In this document: positions 30,376 to 39,351 of the stretch, one piece after another
How the letters are laid out: each line of letters opens with the position of its first letter
Position numbering within the stretch: position 1 is the stretch's first letter
DNA from: Streptomyces sp. Je 1-332
Lineage (GTDB): Bacteria; Actinomycetota; Actinomycetes; Streptomycetales; Streptomycetaceae
DNA length: 64,000 nucleotides
Assembly: GCF_040730185.1 (NCBI RefSeq)
Contig: NZ_CP160402.1
Span: 5,146,001 to 5,210,000, forward strand
Direction of reading: 5' to 3'
Position numbers and translations under genes: made by a program
The notes under the pieces: generated by a model
Told to the model about the DNA's origin: nothing
What the model saw: the letters and a program-made list of their open reading frames with translations, nothing else
Databases searched by the model: none

Positions 30376-31059
30376 TCACGCAGTGGGCATACGCCGCTTG
30401 GCCACTCCCCGCGGCCCCGCGCCCATCCCCGGCCCGGTCCCCGCCCCAGTTGCCGGCCCCTGCCCCGGCCCGGCTGCGGCGGGGGAGACGGCCCGCGCCC
30501 GGCGCCGCTGCCCCATGAGCTTGATCCGGCGTCCGGCCACGATGAGAGCGGCGACGATCGTCCCGCCGTACAGCCAGCCCGCGTGCAGCGCGAGCGCGGT
30601 GATCAGCCCCATGAAATGTCCGCTGAAGCCGCCGCCGTTGCCCCCGGAGATCGGGATAAGACCCACGGCGAAGGCGATCGGCACGGCCACCGGCGCGGTC
30701 ACCAGATCGGCGGGCCGCACCCAGAACGCGGTGAGGATGCTCACGGGCACGAACAGCACCCCGTACGCGACGACCGAACTGCCGAAGAGCAGCCACAGCA
30801 GACAGGCGAGCAGGAACATCACCGTGGCGCAGAAGAGCCCGCTGCCGAGCCCCGTGAGGCGCGGGTTCGGCATCGCGCGCAGCTTGCGGTAGAGCGGCAG
30901 CGCGCGCAGTTTGCGTACGAAGGGCGGGACCGGGCGGCGGGGCCGGGACGCGGCGCGGTAGACCGCCGCCGCCTCGGTGGGCCTGCCCTGCGGCGGCAGG
31001 GGCGCGGTGCGTCGCGGCCGGGCCGGAGACTGGGGGGGACGCGTCCTGTGTTGCTCCAC
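30376..31059 (-). CDS. DUF6542-type membrane protein
   Basis: The 227-residue protein has a Pro/Arg-rich N-terminus (about 75 residues) and then four predicted membrane segments (CATVMFLLACLLWLLFGSS, VLFVPVSILTAFW, VAVPIAFAVGLIPIS, GLITALALHAGWLYGGTIVAALIVAG), ending in a Gly/Pro-rich tail. I recognise only the conserved actinobacterial pattern between ppgK and ychF. No function can be given. Confidence 0.75.
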   Translation of the reverse strand: MEQHRTRPPQSPARPRRTAPLPPQGRPTEAAAVYRAASRPRRPVPPFVRKLRALPLYRKLRAMPNPRLTGLGSGLFCATVMFLLACLLWLLFGSSVVAYGVLFVPVSILTAFWVRPADLVTAPVAVPIAFAVGLIPISGGNGGGFSGHFMGLITALALHAGWLYGGTIVAALIVAGRRIKLMGQRRRARAVSPAAAGPGQGPATGAGTGPGMGAGPRGVAKRRMPTA

Positions 31060-31256
31060 CGGACCAACCTAGGTCGAGCCATACCGATAATCCTGCATGG
31101 GACACGCCCTTTGGCCGACCTTGGCCAAGCGTTCGATACAAGTCCGGTACGCCGACGAGTGCGGGGCCCGCACGCCGTAGACTGGGGGATCGCCCTACGG
31201 TCGCTCCGGCCCTTTGGGCCGTCCACCCACAGCACTCACGTACGGGAAGTCGCAAC

Positions 31257-32321
<1,065 letters not shown>

Positions 32322-32345
<24 letters not shown>

Positions 32346-32440
32346 CGGCTGACGTACCACCACATCGCTGATCTGGCAAACATCCAGGTCAGTAGGGGTC
32401 CGATCCTCCGGGGTCGGGCCCTTAGCTTTTTCCCGTGCTG
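32322..32440. mobile_element. Left attachment site (attL) at the ychF 3' end, with 23-bp core
   Basis: The segment runs from GTGGAGTTCCG inside ychF through CGTGCTGG. It matches 42290-42414 closely over about 120 bp (GTGGAGTTCC-TTCAACGTGTAGCGG, TCGCTGATCTGGCAAACAT, CAGGTCAG, GGGTCGGGCCCTT, TTTTCCCGTGCTGG). The core at 32369-32391 has arms TGATCTGG and CCAGGTCA around CAAACAT, an inverted repeat expected for a tyrosine recombinase crossover site. Confidence 0.8.
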
Positions 32441-32639
32441 GATCGGTGCTGGATAATCTGACCCTTCGTCACCTGCCATCACCTCTCGTCACCCGTACCG
32501 TGCTGGATTTGTGCTGGGTGTCCGAGCGGCACGCTGGCACGCAGTGGGACTGCGTCCCTGTCCGACGGATTGTCAGTGCTGACTCTTAGGATTGTCTCGA
32601 CAGCTGCACAGGCGAGCAGGCACAGCAGTGGAGGGGCAG

Positions 32640-34361
32640 ATGGGGTCATCTCAGGGCTCTGGGCGCGTCACAGCGCCTGAACCGACGATTGCGCCGATTT
32701 CGACGCTCGCGCACCGCGTGCTGTCCGGAGAGATCGTTCTTCCGAAGTATCAGCGGGCGTTCGTTTGGGAGCCGGAACAGGTTCTTTATCTGCTGGACTC
32801 GGTTCGCCGGAACTATCCCATCGGCAGTTTGCTGATGTGGCGTACGTCCGACCGTAGGCTGGCCAGCGGTCACGAGATTGCTGGACTGACCGCTGTCCCG
32901 CAGGTTTCCGGGGCTCTGGTGCAGTACGTCATCGATGGACAGCAGCGGCTGGCGAGCCTTGTGGGCGCGATGCACGGTGAGGGGGCACGGTGGGGGATCG
33001 GATTCGACCTGGCCCGTGAGGAGTTCCTGTACCTCACTGAGGAGACCCCGGCCGGTGCGCACGTAATTCCCGTGCGCGACCTGGACTCGGCGAGCTCGAT
33101 GATGGCGTGGGTGCTGAGGGATAAACCGACCGACGAGCACGTGCGTCGTGCTCAGGCACTGAGCGATCAGTTCCGCGGGTACCAGGTGCCGGTCGTGACC
33201 ATGCTCGAGGTCACCGAGGAAGACTCGGCCCGCATCTTCGAGCGGATCAACAGCACGGGCACGAGGATGGACATCGTCGATCTTGTGCGAGCCGGGACCT
33301 GGTCGAGCGACTTCGACATCAAGGAGGAGATCGAACAGCTGCTGCAGGTCCTCGACCGGAAGCGGTACGGCCGGGTCGACACCAAGTCGATGCTCCGCAC
33401 GATCTCCGCAGCCGCCGGTCTGGGGTTCTCCACGAAGTCCATCCAGGACCTGAGGCGTCTCGACCGCGCAGAGTTGCAGGACGCGGTGACCGAGGCCAGC
33501 AAGGCGGCCGCTCGAGCGGTCGACTTCCTTTTCACTCAGATCCGGACCCCTCGCGCCGAGGCTCTGCCGTACTACAACCAGTTCGCGGTCCTGGTGGAGT
33601 TGTTCCGGCAGCTCCCCAAGCCGTCCGCCGATCAATACGCGGCGATCGGCCGGTGGTTCTGGCTGACGGCGAGCAGCGAGTACTTCAAGGGCTGGCGCGA
33701 GTCGCAGATGACTGCCGACCTTGACGCAGTGAGCGCCTTCGCCGCCGGCCAGGCGACGGAGATCGAGACCGGGGCGGCCCTGCCGCGCGACGTGCTTTGG
33801 CAGCGGACGCAGTTCTCACGTGCCAACGCGCCAACCAAGCTGCACGTCTTGCTGATGTCGTACGAAAAGCCGGTGGACCTCAACACCGGTCAGGCCATCG
33901 ACACTGACAAGGCGCTGGCCGGGCAGAACGACAAGCAGTTCCACCACTTCTTCCCGCGCGCCTTTCTGAAGCGACGCGGAGTGAGCGCGGCTCGAGCGAA
34001 CGTGTGCGGAAATCTGATCATGTTGAGCGCGATCACCAATAACAACGTCTCCGACTCTCCGCCCTCCGTGTATCTCAAGGACTTGATCGACTGGCACGGC
34101 GAGGACACTCTGAGAGCTCGGCTGCGGACCTGTCTCGTCGAGGAGGACGCCTACCAGGCTGCTCTGCGAGATGACTACGAGGGCTTCTTGAAGGCTCGCT
34201 CGCGGACCCTGCACGCGCGTCTGATCGACCTGATCGGATCGGCGGCCGAGGGCGGTGATGGCTCAAGGCCGGACGTCACGTCGATGGGTGCCGAGGGGTC
34301 CGAGGAGCCCGACCCCGTACCTGACGACGCGGAGCCGTTCGACCGCGACTCGGTCGACTGA
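32640..34361 (+). CDS. DUF262/DUF1524 protein, GmrSD-like type IV restriction family
   Basis: ATG 32640 (MGSSQGSGRVTAPEP) follows GGAGGGG; spacing is short, and the in-frame GTG just before could serve. The 573-residue protein starts with a DUF262 (ParB/sulfiredoxin-like) domain, with LPKYQRAFVWEPEQV and the nucleotide-handling motif YVIDGQQRLASLVG, and has a C-terminal DUF1524 HNH-like region (NDKQFHHFFPRAFLKRRG, then NLIMLSAITNNNVSDS). This two-domain layout is that of GmrSD and BrxU-type enzymes that cleave modified phage DNA. The acidic C-terminal tail is unusual. It is the first gene inside the island, on the opposite strand to the restriction operon. Confidence 0.85.
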   Translation: MGSSQGSGRVTAPEPTIAPISTLAHRVLSGEIVLPKYQRAFVWEPEQVLYLLDSVRRNYPIGSLLMWRTSDRRLASGHEIAGLTAVPQVSGALVQYVIDGQQRLASLVGAMHGEGARWGIGFDLAREEFLYLTEETPAGAHVIPVRDLDSASSMMAWVLRDKPTDEHVRRAQALSDQFRGYQVPVVTMLEVTEEDSARIFERINSTGTRMDIVDLVRAGTWSSDFDIKEEIEQLLQVLDRKRYGRVDTKSMLRTISAAAGLGFSTKSIQDLRRLDRAELQDAVTEASKAAARAVDFLFTQIRTPRAEALPYYNQFAVLVELFRQLPKPSADQYAAIGRWFWLTASSEYFKGWRESQMTADLDAVSAFAAGQATEIETGAALPRDVLWQRTQFSRANAPTKLHVLLMSYEKPVDLNTGQAIDTDKALAGQNDKQFHHFFPRAFLKRRGVSAARANVCGNLIMLSAITNNNVSDSPPSVYLKDLIDWHGEDTLRARLRTCLVEEDAYQAALRDDYEGFLKARSRTLHARLIDLIGSAAEGGDGSRPDVTSMGAEGSEEPDPVPDDAEPFDRDSVD

Positions 34362-34377
34362 GCCGGGCCTGATCGGC

Positions 34378-35046
34378 ATGCGCATGAAGGAGGTCCCGGC
34401 GCAGGATCGGCCACGAGAACGGCTGCTCGACCGAGGTGCGGAGGCGCTGTCCGACCGGGAGCTCCTCGCACTGCTGCTGGGGGCGGGCCTGGCCGGCCAG
34501 GACGCCGTGGAACTGGCGGGTCGGTTGATCGCCCGGCACGGCGGGCTGTGTGCGCTCTCGCGCGTCCCTGCTCATGAGCTCGCAGTCGGCCTGCCGGGTG
34601 TAGGCCCGGCGAAGGCGGCGCGGGTCGTGGCGGCGTTTCAGTTAGGACGGCGGGCGGCGGTGCAGCAGGCTCCCGGCCTGCGGCGAATTTCCGGCTCCGC
34701 CGACCTGGCAGCCGTCGCGAGCCCTCTCCTCCGTGGCTTGCGCCATGAACGCGCGGTTCTGGTGACCTGCGACGGGGCGGGCGCGGTCCTCCGTACCTCA
34801 GTCCTCACCGACGGCGCGTCCGACCGCACTCTCGTCCCGGTCCGCGACACCCTCGCCCGAGTTCTCGCCCTCGGCGGTGCCGCGTTCGGCGTCGCCCACA
34901 ACCACCCCACCGGCCGCCTGACGCCGAGCGAGGCCGACCGCCTCACGACATCCCGCCTTACGGCGGGGGCGGAAGCGGTCGGCCTACGATTCCTCGACCA
35001 CGTGGTGGTGACGGACGAGGGGTGGCGGAGGGTCCCGCCCGACTGA
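34378..35046 (+). CDS. RadC-family JAB-domain protein
   Basis: ATG 34378 (MRMKEVPAQDRPRERLLDRG) lies 16 bases after the DUF262 gene and is likely co-transcribed. The 222-residue protein has a helix-hairpin-helix part (LSDRELLALLLGAGL, LPGVGPAKAARVVAAF) and a JAB/MPN metal domain with HNHPTGRLTPSEAD, the intact JAMM motif. RadC-like proteins are common in defence islands and mobile elements; the old DNA-repair assignment is not supported for the family and the true role is unknown. Confidence 0.9.
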   Translation: MRMKEVPAQDRPRERLLDRGAEALSDRELLALLLGAGLAGQDAVELAGRLIARHGGLCALSRVPAHELAVGLPGVGPAKAARVVAAFQLGRRAAVQQAPGLRRISGSADLAAVASPLLRGLRHERAVLVTCDGAGAVLRTSVLTDGASDRTLVPVRDTLARVLALGGAAFGVAHNHPTGRLTPSEADRLTTSRLTAGAEAVGLRFLDHVVVTDEGWRRVPPD

Positions 35047-35051
35047 CCCGC

Positions 35052-36194
35052 CTACAGGCGCCCGGAGAAGGCGGCGTCGAGCAGCCCTTTACGCAGCGTT
35101 TCCAGGTCGGCGTCCTGCCGGGCGCCGGCCTCGGCGACCCCCCGGGCTAGTGTGAGGCGCTCCGCGATGCGGCGCTGTGCCGGTAGCGACGGGAGGGGAA
35201 CCTCCGTGGCGAGCAGTCGACTCACGTTGACTCGCTGACGGCGAGATCCCATGCCACTGCCTTGGTCCTTAAGGCGGTGGTGCAGCCCATCCCAGCGCGC
35301 GAGATGAGTCATATAGGAAACGTCAGCAACCTCTTCATCGATATCGAATGTAGGGAATTCGTGCGAGACGTGAATTCCATTAAAATCCGCCGAAACAACG
35401 GCAAGCGACCCCTCCCAGCCAAAAAGCTTGCTGTAAACGAACTGCTGACTCTTCAGCTGGTTGTACCGCGGGTATTTGGTTTCATTTCCCGAGATCACGG
35501 GTCTGTGGAACAAGCCTCGCCCACGGTTCAGGATTCCGGCAGTGCGATACTTCTTCTCAGGTGAGACTGCGACGAAGTCATTGCTCTCGTCGAGGACACT
35601 GGAAAGCGGTCGTTGCTCCGCGATGGAGCCAAATAGCGCATCTGCGTGCTGTCGCACGAGCGCGTCCGACTCCTTCTTCAGCTGTACCACTCGGGAAATA
35701 CTGCCCATCGCCGCGTCCAGCTTGTCGGCAATGCGGCGTTGCTCCAGCAAGTCGGGCAGCGGAATCTGACTGCTCAGAAATCGTTCGGGTTTTACTCGTT
35801 GCCGCCGAGACCCCATACCCGAGGCTTCCTTGCTCAGTGCAGCGTGGAAGCTGGGCCAGGTGACATAATGTCGCACATATCGCGGATCGAGCTTTGTGTC
35901 ATCGACCTCGAATGTCGGGAACTCGTGCGAGACGTGAATCCCGTCAAACTCTTCCGGTACAGATGCGACGGCCCCTTCCCACCCGAAGAGCTTGCTGTAA
36001 ACGATTTGACCGGATCGCAGGCGATTGTATTGACGGTAATTTGTCTCCGAACCGAAGATTACGGGACGACGAAACAGTCCGCGCGCGTAGCTATAAAGGC
36101 CTGCCGTTTCGTACTGAGCGTCCTCAACGACCGTGACAGCGTCCTTGGTGGGCGTTAGCACCTCACCTAGAACCACGACTGGATACCTGCTCAT
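35052..36194 (-). CDS. hsdS: Type I restriction-modification specificity subunit HsdS (duplicated TRDs)
   Basis: ATG 36194 overlaps the hsdM stop (ATGA). The 380-residue protein has two target recognition domains, each followed by a conserved spacer helix start (PLPDLLEQRRIADKL and PLPSLPAQRRIAERL). The two TRDs are unusually alike: both have RGLF.RPVI.G.ET.Y..YN.L, VYSKLFGWEG, GIHVSHEFPTF and SGMGSRRQRV. Known HsdS proteins with equal TRDs read symmetric bipartite targets, so the recognition site here is predicted to be palindromic. The DNA is more A/T-rich than its neighbours. It sets target choice for both HsdM and HsdR. Confidence 0.95.
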   Translation of the reverse strand: MSRYPVVVLGEVLTPTKDAVTVVEDAQYETAGLYSYARGLFRRPVIFGSETNYRQYNRLRSGQIVYSKLFGWEGAVASVPEEFDGIHVSHEFPTFEVDDTKLDPRYVRHYVTWPSFHAALSKEASGMGSRRQRVKPERFLSSQIPLPDLLEQRRIADKLDAAMGSISRVVQLKKESDALVRQHADALFGSIAEQRPLSSVLDESNDFVAVSPEKKYRTAGILNRGRGLFHRPVISGNETKYPRYNQLKSQQFVYSKLFGWEGSLAVVSADFNGIHVSHEFPTFDIDEEVADVSYMTHLARWDGLHHRLKDQGSGMGSRRQRVNVSRLLATEVPLPSLPAQRRIAERLTLARGVAEAGARQDADLETLRKGLLDAAFSGRL

Positions 36195-37711
36195 GACGTG
36201 GTTTCACCGAGCCCCGCCTTGAGTCCCTGCAACAGCTCCAGGATCTCTTCCTCCGTTTTCACCAGCTCGTCCACCAGCTCCTCCGGCGTGCGATGAGCCA
36301 ACTCGTCGCCGATATGCGGGTTGGCGCGGTCGAGGTTGTAGCCGTCCGCGATGATCTCCGCCGCTGGGACCGACCACGCGCGCTCTCCCGCCTCGCGGCC
36401 TTCACGGGATTTGCCGCCCCACCAGGCCACGCAGTCGTCGTACTCCTCCAGCCGCTGCGGCTTCGTCTTGGTGTAGCCGCGGCGGCCCTCCGGGAGGGCG
36501 ATCTCGTAGAACCAGACGTCCCGCGTGGGGCCGGTCTTCTCGAAGAAGAGGATGTTAGACGGAATCTGGGTGTACGGCGCGAAGACGCCCTGCGGCAGGC
36601 GGACGACGGTGTGCAGATTGCACTCCTTCATCAGCTTCTTCTTGATCTTCGCGCCGATCGAGTTCTCGCCGGAGGCGAAGAGCGAACTGTTCGGCAGGAC
36701 GATCGCACAGCGGCCGTCCAGTTTTAGCTGGTCCAGGATCGAGTACAGGAAGAGCCAGGCCGTCTCCTGTGTCTGGAAGGCGGACGGGAAGGCCGTCACG
36801 ACCGACGACTCCTCCTCCCCGCCGAACGGCGGGTTAGTAAGGACGACGTCGACCTTGTCCGCCGCCTGCGAGTTCCGCATGGTGAGGAGCGCGTTCTCCC
36901 GGCGAAGGCGGGGGGCGTGCACGCCGTGGAGGAGCAGGTTCATCGAGGCGAGCAGGTACGGCAGTGGCTTCTTCTCGATGCCCTTGAGGTTCGCGTGGAG
37001 CTCACGCTGCTGTGTCTCGGTCTTGACCCTCCCCTCCAGTTCCTCGTGGGCCTGCACCAGGAATCCGCCGGTCCCGCAGGCCGGGTCGAGGATCGTCTCG
37101 CCGAGTTCGAGGAACGACTGCCGCACCATGAAGCGGTTGACGGGGCGCGGGGTGTAGAACTCGCCGGAGTCGCCTGCGGCGTCGCGCATCTCCCGCAGGA
37201 TCGACTCGTAGACGAACGCCATGGTGTGGATGTCGTCGTGCGAAACAAAGTGGATCTTGTTGACGATGTTCACGAGGTCACGCAGCAGCGTGCCCGATTG
37301 CATGCGGTTGACGACGTCCTTGAAGATCAGCGAGATGACGTTGCGCGGGTCCTCCGCCCCCCGGTCCGCCTCCCTATCCAGGCCCGCCAGGTATGGGATG
37401 AGCTCGTCGTTGACGAAGGTCTTCAGCTCGTTGCCGCTGAGATCCTCGTCCGTCGCCCAGTCCGTCCAACGGTAGGGCTTCTCGATCGCCCGGCGGTATG
37501 CGCCCGGGTTCAGTGCCTCGCCCTCTTCCTCGACGCGCTCCTCGAACGCCTTGAGGAACAGAAGCCAGGACAGCTGCGGCAACCGGTCGAGGTCGCCGTT
37601 CATGCCGGCGTCCTTGCGCATGGTGTCGCGCGCGGACTTGATCAGGGACGCGAGACGGGCCTGAGTAGTGACGGGTGCCTTCTCCGCCGCTTTCCTTCTG
37701 GTCGCTGTCAT
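36191..37711 (-). CDS. hsdM: Type I restriction-modification methyltransferase HsdM
   Basis: The 506-residue protein has the N-terminal HsdM helical domain, SAM motif ILDPACGTGGFLVQAHEEL and the adenine N6 catalytic motif VVLTNPPFGG (NPPF). It methylates adenine in the HsdS target and protects host DNA. Its start lies one base after the abiEii stop, and its end overlaps hsdS, so the toxin-antitoxin genes and these two are one transcript. Confidence 0.97.
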   Translation of the reverse strand: MTATRRKAAEKAPVTTQARLASLIKSARDTMRKDAGMNGDLDRLPQLSWLLFLKAFEERVEEEGEALNPGAYRRAIEKPYRWTDWATDEDLSGNELKTFVNDELIPYLAGLDREADRGAEDPRNVISLIFKDVVNRMQSGTLLRDLVNIVNKIHFVSHDDIHTMAFVYESILREMRDAAGDSGEFYTPRPVNRFMVRQSFLELGETILDPACGTGGFLVQAHEELEGRVKTETQQRELHANLKGIEKKPLPYLLASMNLLLHGVHAPRLRRENALLTMRNSQAADKVDVVLTNPPFGGEEESSVVTAFPSAFQTQETAWLFLYSILDQLKLDGRCAIVLPNSSLFASGENSIGAKIKKKLMKECNLHTVVRLPQGVFAPYTQIPSNILFFEKTGPTRDVWFYEIALPEGRRGYTKTKPQRLEEYDDCVAWWGGKSREGREAGERAWSVPAAEIIADGYNLDRANPHIGDELAHRTPEELVDELVKTEEEILELLQGLKAGLGETTS

Positions 37712-37712
37712 G

Positions 37713-38654
37713 TCAGTTCAGTTGGTCCTTCTGCTCGTTCTGTCCCGGAAATGCGATATCTCCGTCGCCCGCCCCCGCGTCCTCGGCAAGCGTCCGGGCC
37801 CACAGCTCGCGGACCAAGGTAATCGCGGCGTCGAGGGTCGGTGGAATGCCGGTCGCCAACTCCTCGGCGATCTCCGGATAGTCGACCCGCCACCGCGGCG
37901 GCGGGTCATGAAGGACGAGGGGAACCTCGTGCGTGGCCCGTACCGCGAACACGTGTCGCACGGTCTTCAACAGGTCCATGTCGCCGGAGAGCCCGCTCTC
38001 GATCAGGAGCACGAGGTCCACCAGATCCTTGACCCGGGTATTGGGCCGGTCGCCGTAGTCGCGGGTGAGCGCGTGGAGTTTCTCTGCGAAGTGCTGACGC
38101 CGATCGACCGCCTCGATCGCACGCGCCGGCGCCCCGGCGAACTCCAGTGTGTTGGGCAGGGGTAGGAGCTCGGTGCGTGAGATCTCCTCGCCACGGTCGA
38201 CCACGTCCACCCTGACACCGGCGAAGACCTTCCCCGCCAGGTGCGCCTCGACGGAAAAGCGCCACCCACCCCGCCCGGCGACGTCCGCCTTCAGAGCGAC
38301 CGGCGTGGCGACACGGAACCGGAATCCGTCGGCGTCGAGGTCGCGGTCCAGGGCCTCGATGAGCAGCTCGCGGACCGCATCCCCGTCAAGACCTCCGCCG
38401 ACCGGCTCGGGCCGTACCGCCAGGTCGAGGTCCTTGGTGGTGCGCGCGCGCCCGGTGAAGCGGAACTCCATGACGGCACCACCCTTCAGCACCCAGCCGC
38501 CGACGCGGTCCTCGGCCAGCCGTGCCGCGAGACGGTCGAAGACGACCAGCCGCCGACGTCGAGCCAGGTCCGCACCGGTCTCGGCGGCCTCCTGCTTGAG
38601 TCGCGCCTCCAGCGCCCTTCTCAGGTCCGCCGCATCCCGGTATCGCCCGGTCAC
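37713..38654 (-). CDS. AbiEii/AbiGii-type nucleotidyltransferase toxin
   Basis: GTG 38654 (VTGRYRDAADLRRAL) overlaps the stop of the antitoxin gene by four bases, so the longer frame to 38705 is rejected. The 313-residue protein has the DUF1814 nucleotidyltransferase motifs GWVLKGGAVMEFRF and ARTTKDLDLAV (GG and DxD), plus HFAEKLHALTRDYGDRPNTRVKDLVDLVLL (the KLHAL...KD.VDL signature, shown here in parts). AbiEii toxins transfer nucleotides to tRNA or other targets and stop growth on phage infection (type IV toxin-antitoxin). Confidence 0.93.
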   Translation of the reverse strand: MTGRYRDAADLRRALEARLKQEAAETGADLARRRRLVVFDRLAARLAEDRVGGWVLKGGAVMEFRFTGRARTTKDLDLAVRPEPVGGGLDGDAVRELLIEALDRDLDADGFRFRVATPVALKADVAGRGGWRFSVEAHLAGKVFAGVRVDVVDRGEEISRTELLPLPNTLEFAGAPARAIEAVDRRQHFAEKLHALTRDYGDRPNTRVKDLVDLVLLIESGLSGDMDLLKTVRHVFAVRATHEVPLVLHDPPPRWRVDYPEIAEELATGIPPTLDAAITLVRELWARTLAEDAGAGDGDIAFPGQNEQKDQLN

Positions 38655-39250
38655 GACAGCGCCCCGAGTGCGCGCTCGATACCCAGCTCGGATCGTGGTC
38701 CGCACAGTTGGGCTGCGTGCAGCAGCTTCCGGCGGGTGATCATGCCGCGCTCCAGGGCCTCGGACACCGCGGATTCGAGCACGTCCTGGTCCTCCCCATC
38801 GGCCGCACTCTCTGCCAGCGCCCTCAGGGGCGTCGTCACCCGGTACCCGGTACGCCCCTCGCTGTCTCCGGTTCCGAGTTCGGCGCGGTGCAGGATTACG
38901 GCGCCCGCGCTCTGGCGAAAGCCGTGCGGCACGGTGAGATGGATGCGGGAGGGGTTGGCCACTCCCAGGTCATGAGCCGCAAGGGCGCTGGTGTGGGAAA
39001 CCACCGCACGACCCTTGCTCCACAGCGACCAGCGGACGAACTGCTCGTCGCCTTCGCTCGGCAGGTCCGCAAACTCGCGGAAGCGGTAGATCGCCCGGTC
39101 GACCAGAAGCCAGTTGCCGTGCTGCGCGTGGTAGCGCTGGGCCTGGTATGAATACCCCGCCGTCCGCGCTTGAGCGGCGGTGAAGTACCCCCGCTGCCCG
39201 GCGGCGATCCGCCAGAGCGCGGCGCGGGTATCCGTACGGTCTCTGAGCAC
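38651..39250 (-). CDS. AbiEi-type antitoxin
   Basis: GTG 39250 is the likely start; the ribosome site GAAGGG is very close, so a short leader or a start a few codons later is possible. The 199-residue protein has an N-terminal winged-helix (AALWRIAAGQRGYFTAAQARTAGYSYQAQRYHA) and the AbiEi antitoxin core (GRAVVSHTSALAAHDLGVANPSRIHLTVP). Known AbiEi proteins repress their own promoter through inverted repeats; one is present upstream (39281-39327). The pair with AbiEii is placed between hsdR and hsdM. Confidence 0.92.
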   Translation of the reverse strand: MLRDRTDTRAALWRIAAGQRGYFTAAQARTAGYSYQAQRYHAQHGNWLLVDRAIYRFREFADLPSEGDEQFVRWSLWSKGRAVVSHTSALAAHDLGVANPSRIHLTVPHGFRQSAGAVILHRAELGTGDSEGRTGYRVTTPLRALAESAADGEDQDVLESAVSEALERGMITRRKLLHAAQLCGPRSELGIERALGALS

Positions 39251-39280
39251 CCCTTCAGCTTAGCAGTACTTAAACACAAT

Positions 39281-39327
39281 GCTGGCTTTACTTTTACGGG
39301 TCCTATCAACATCAAAGTAAAGTCAGC
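39281..39327. promoter_or_regulatory. Inverted repeat upstream of abiEi, probable operator
   Basis: GCTGGCTTTACTTT (39281-39294) and AAAGTAAAGTCAGC (39314-39327) are complementary with one mismatch, around 19 bases. The region is markedly A/T-rich and lies 31 bases before the abiEi start. AbiEi antitoxins bind such repeats to autoregulate. It could also serve as the hsdR terminator. Confidence 0.65.
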
Positions 39328-39351
39328 TTATATTTCTACGACTTGCGCGCG

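Noticed and set aside
34378..35046. DNA-repair role for the RadC-like protein
   Set aside because: The family's repair function is not supported; only the JAB/JAMM domain is certain.
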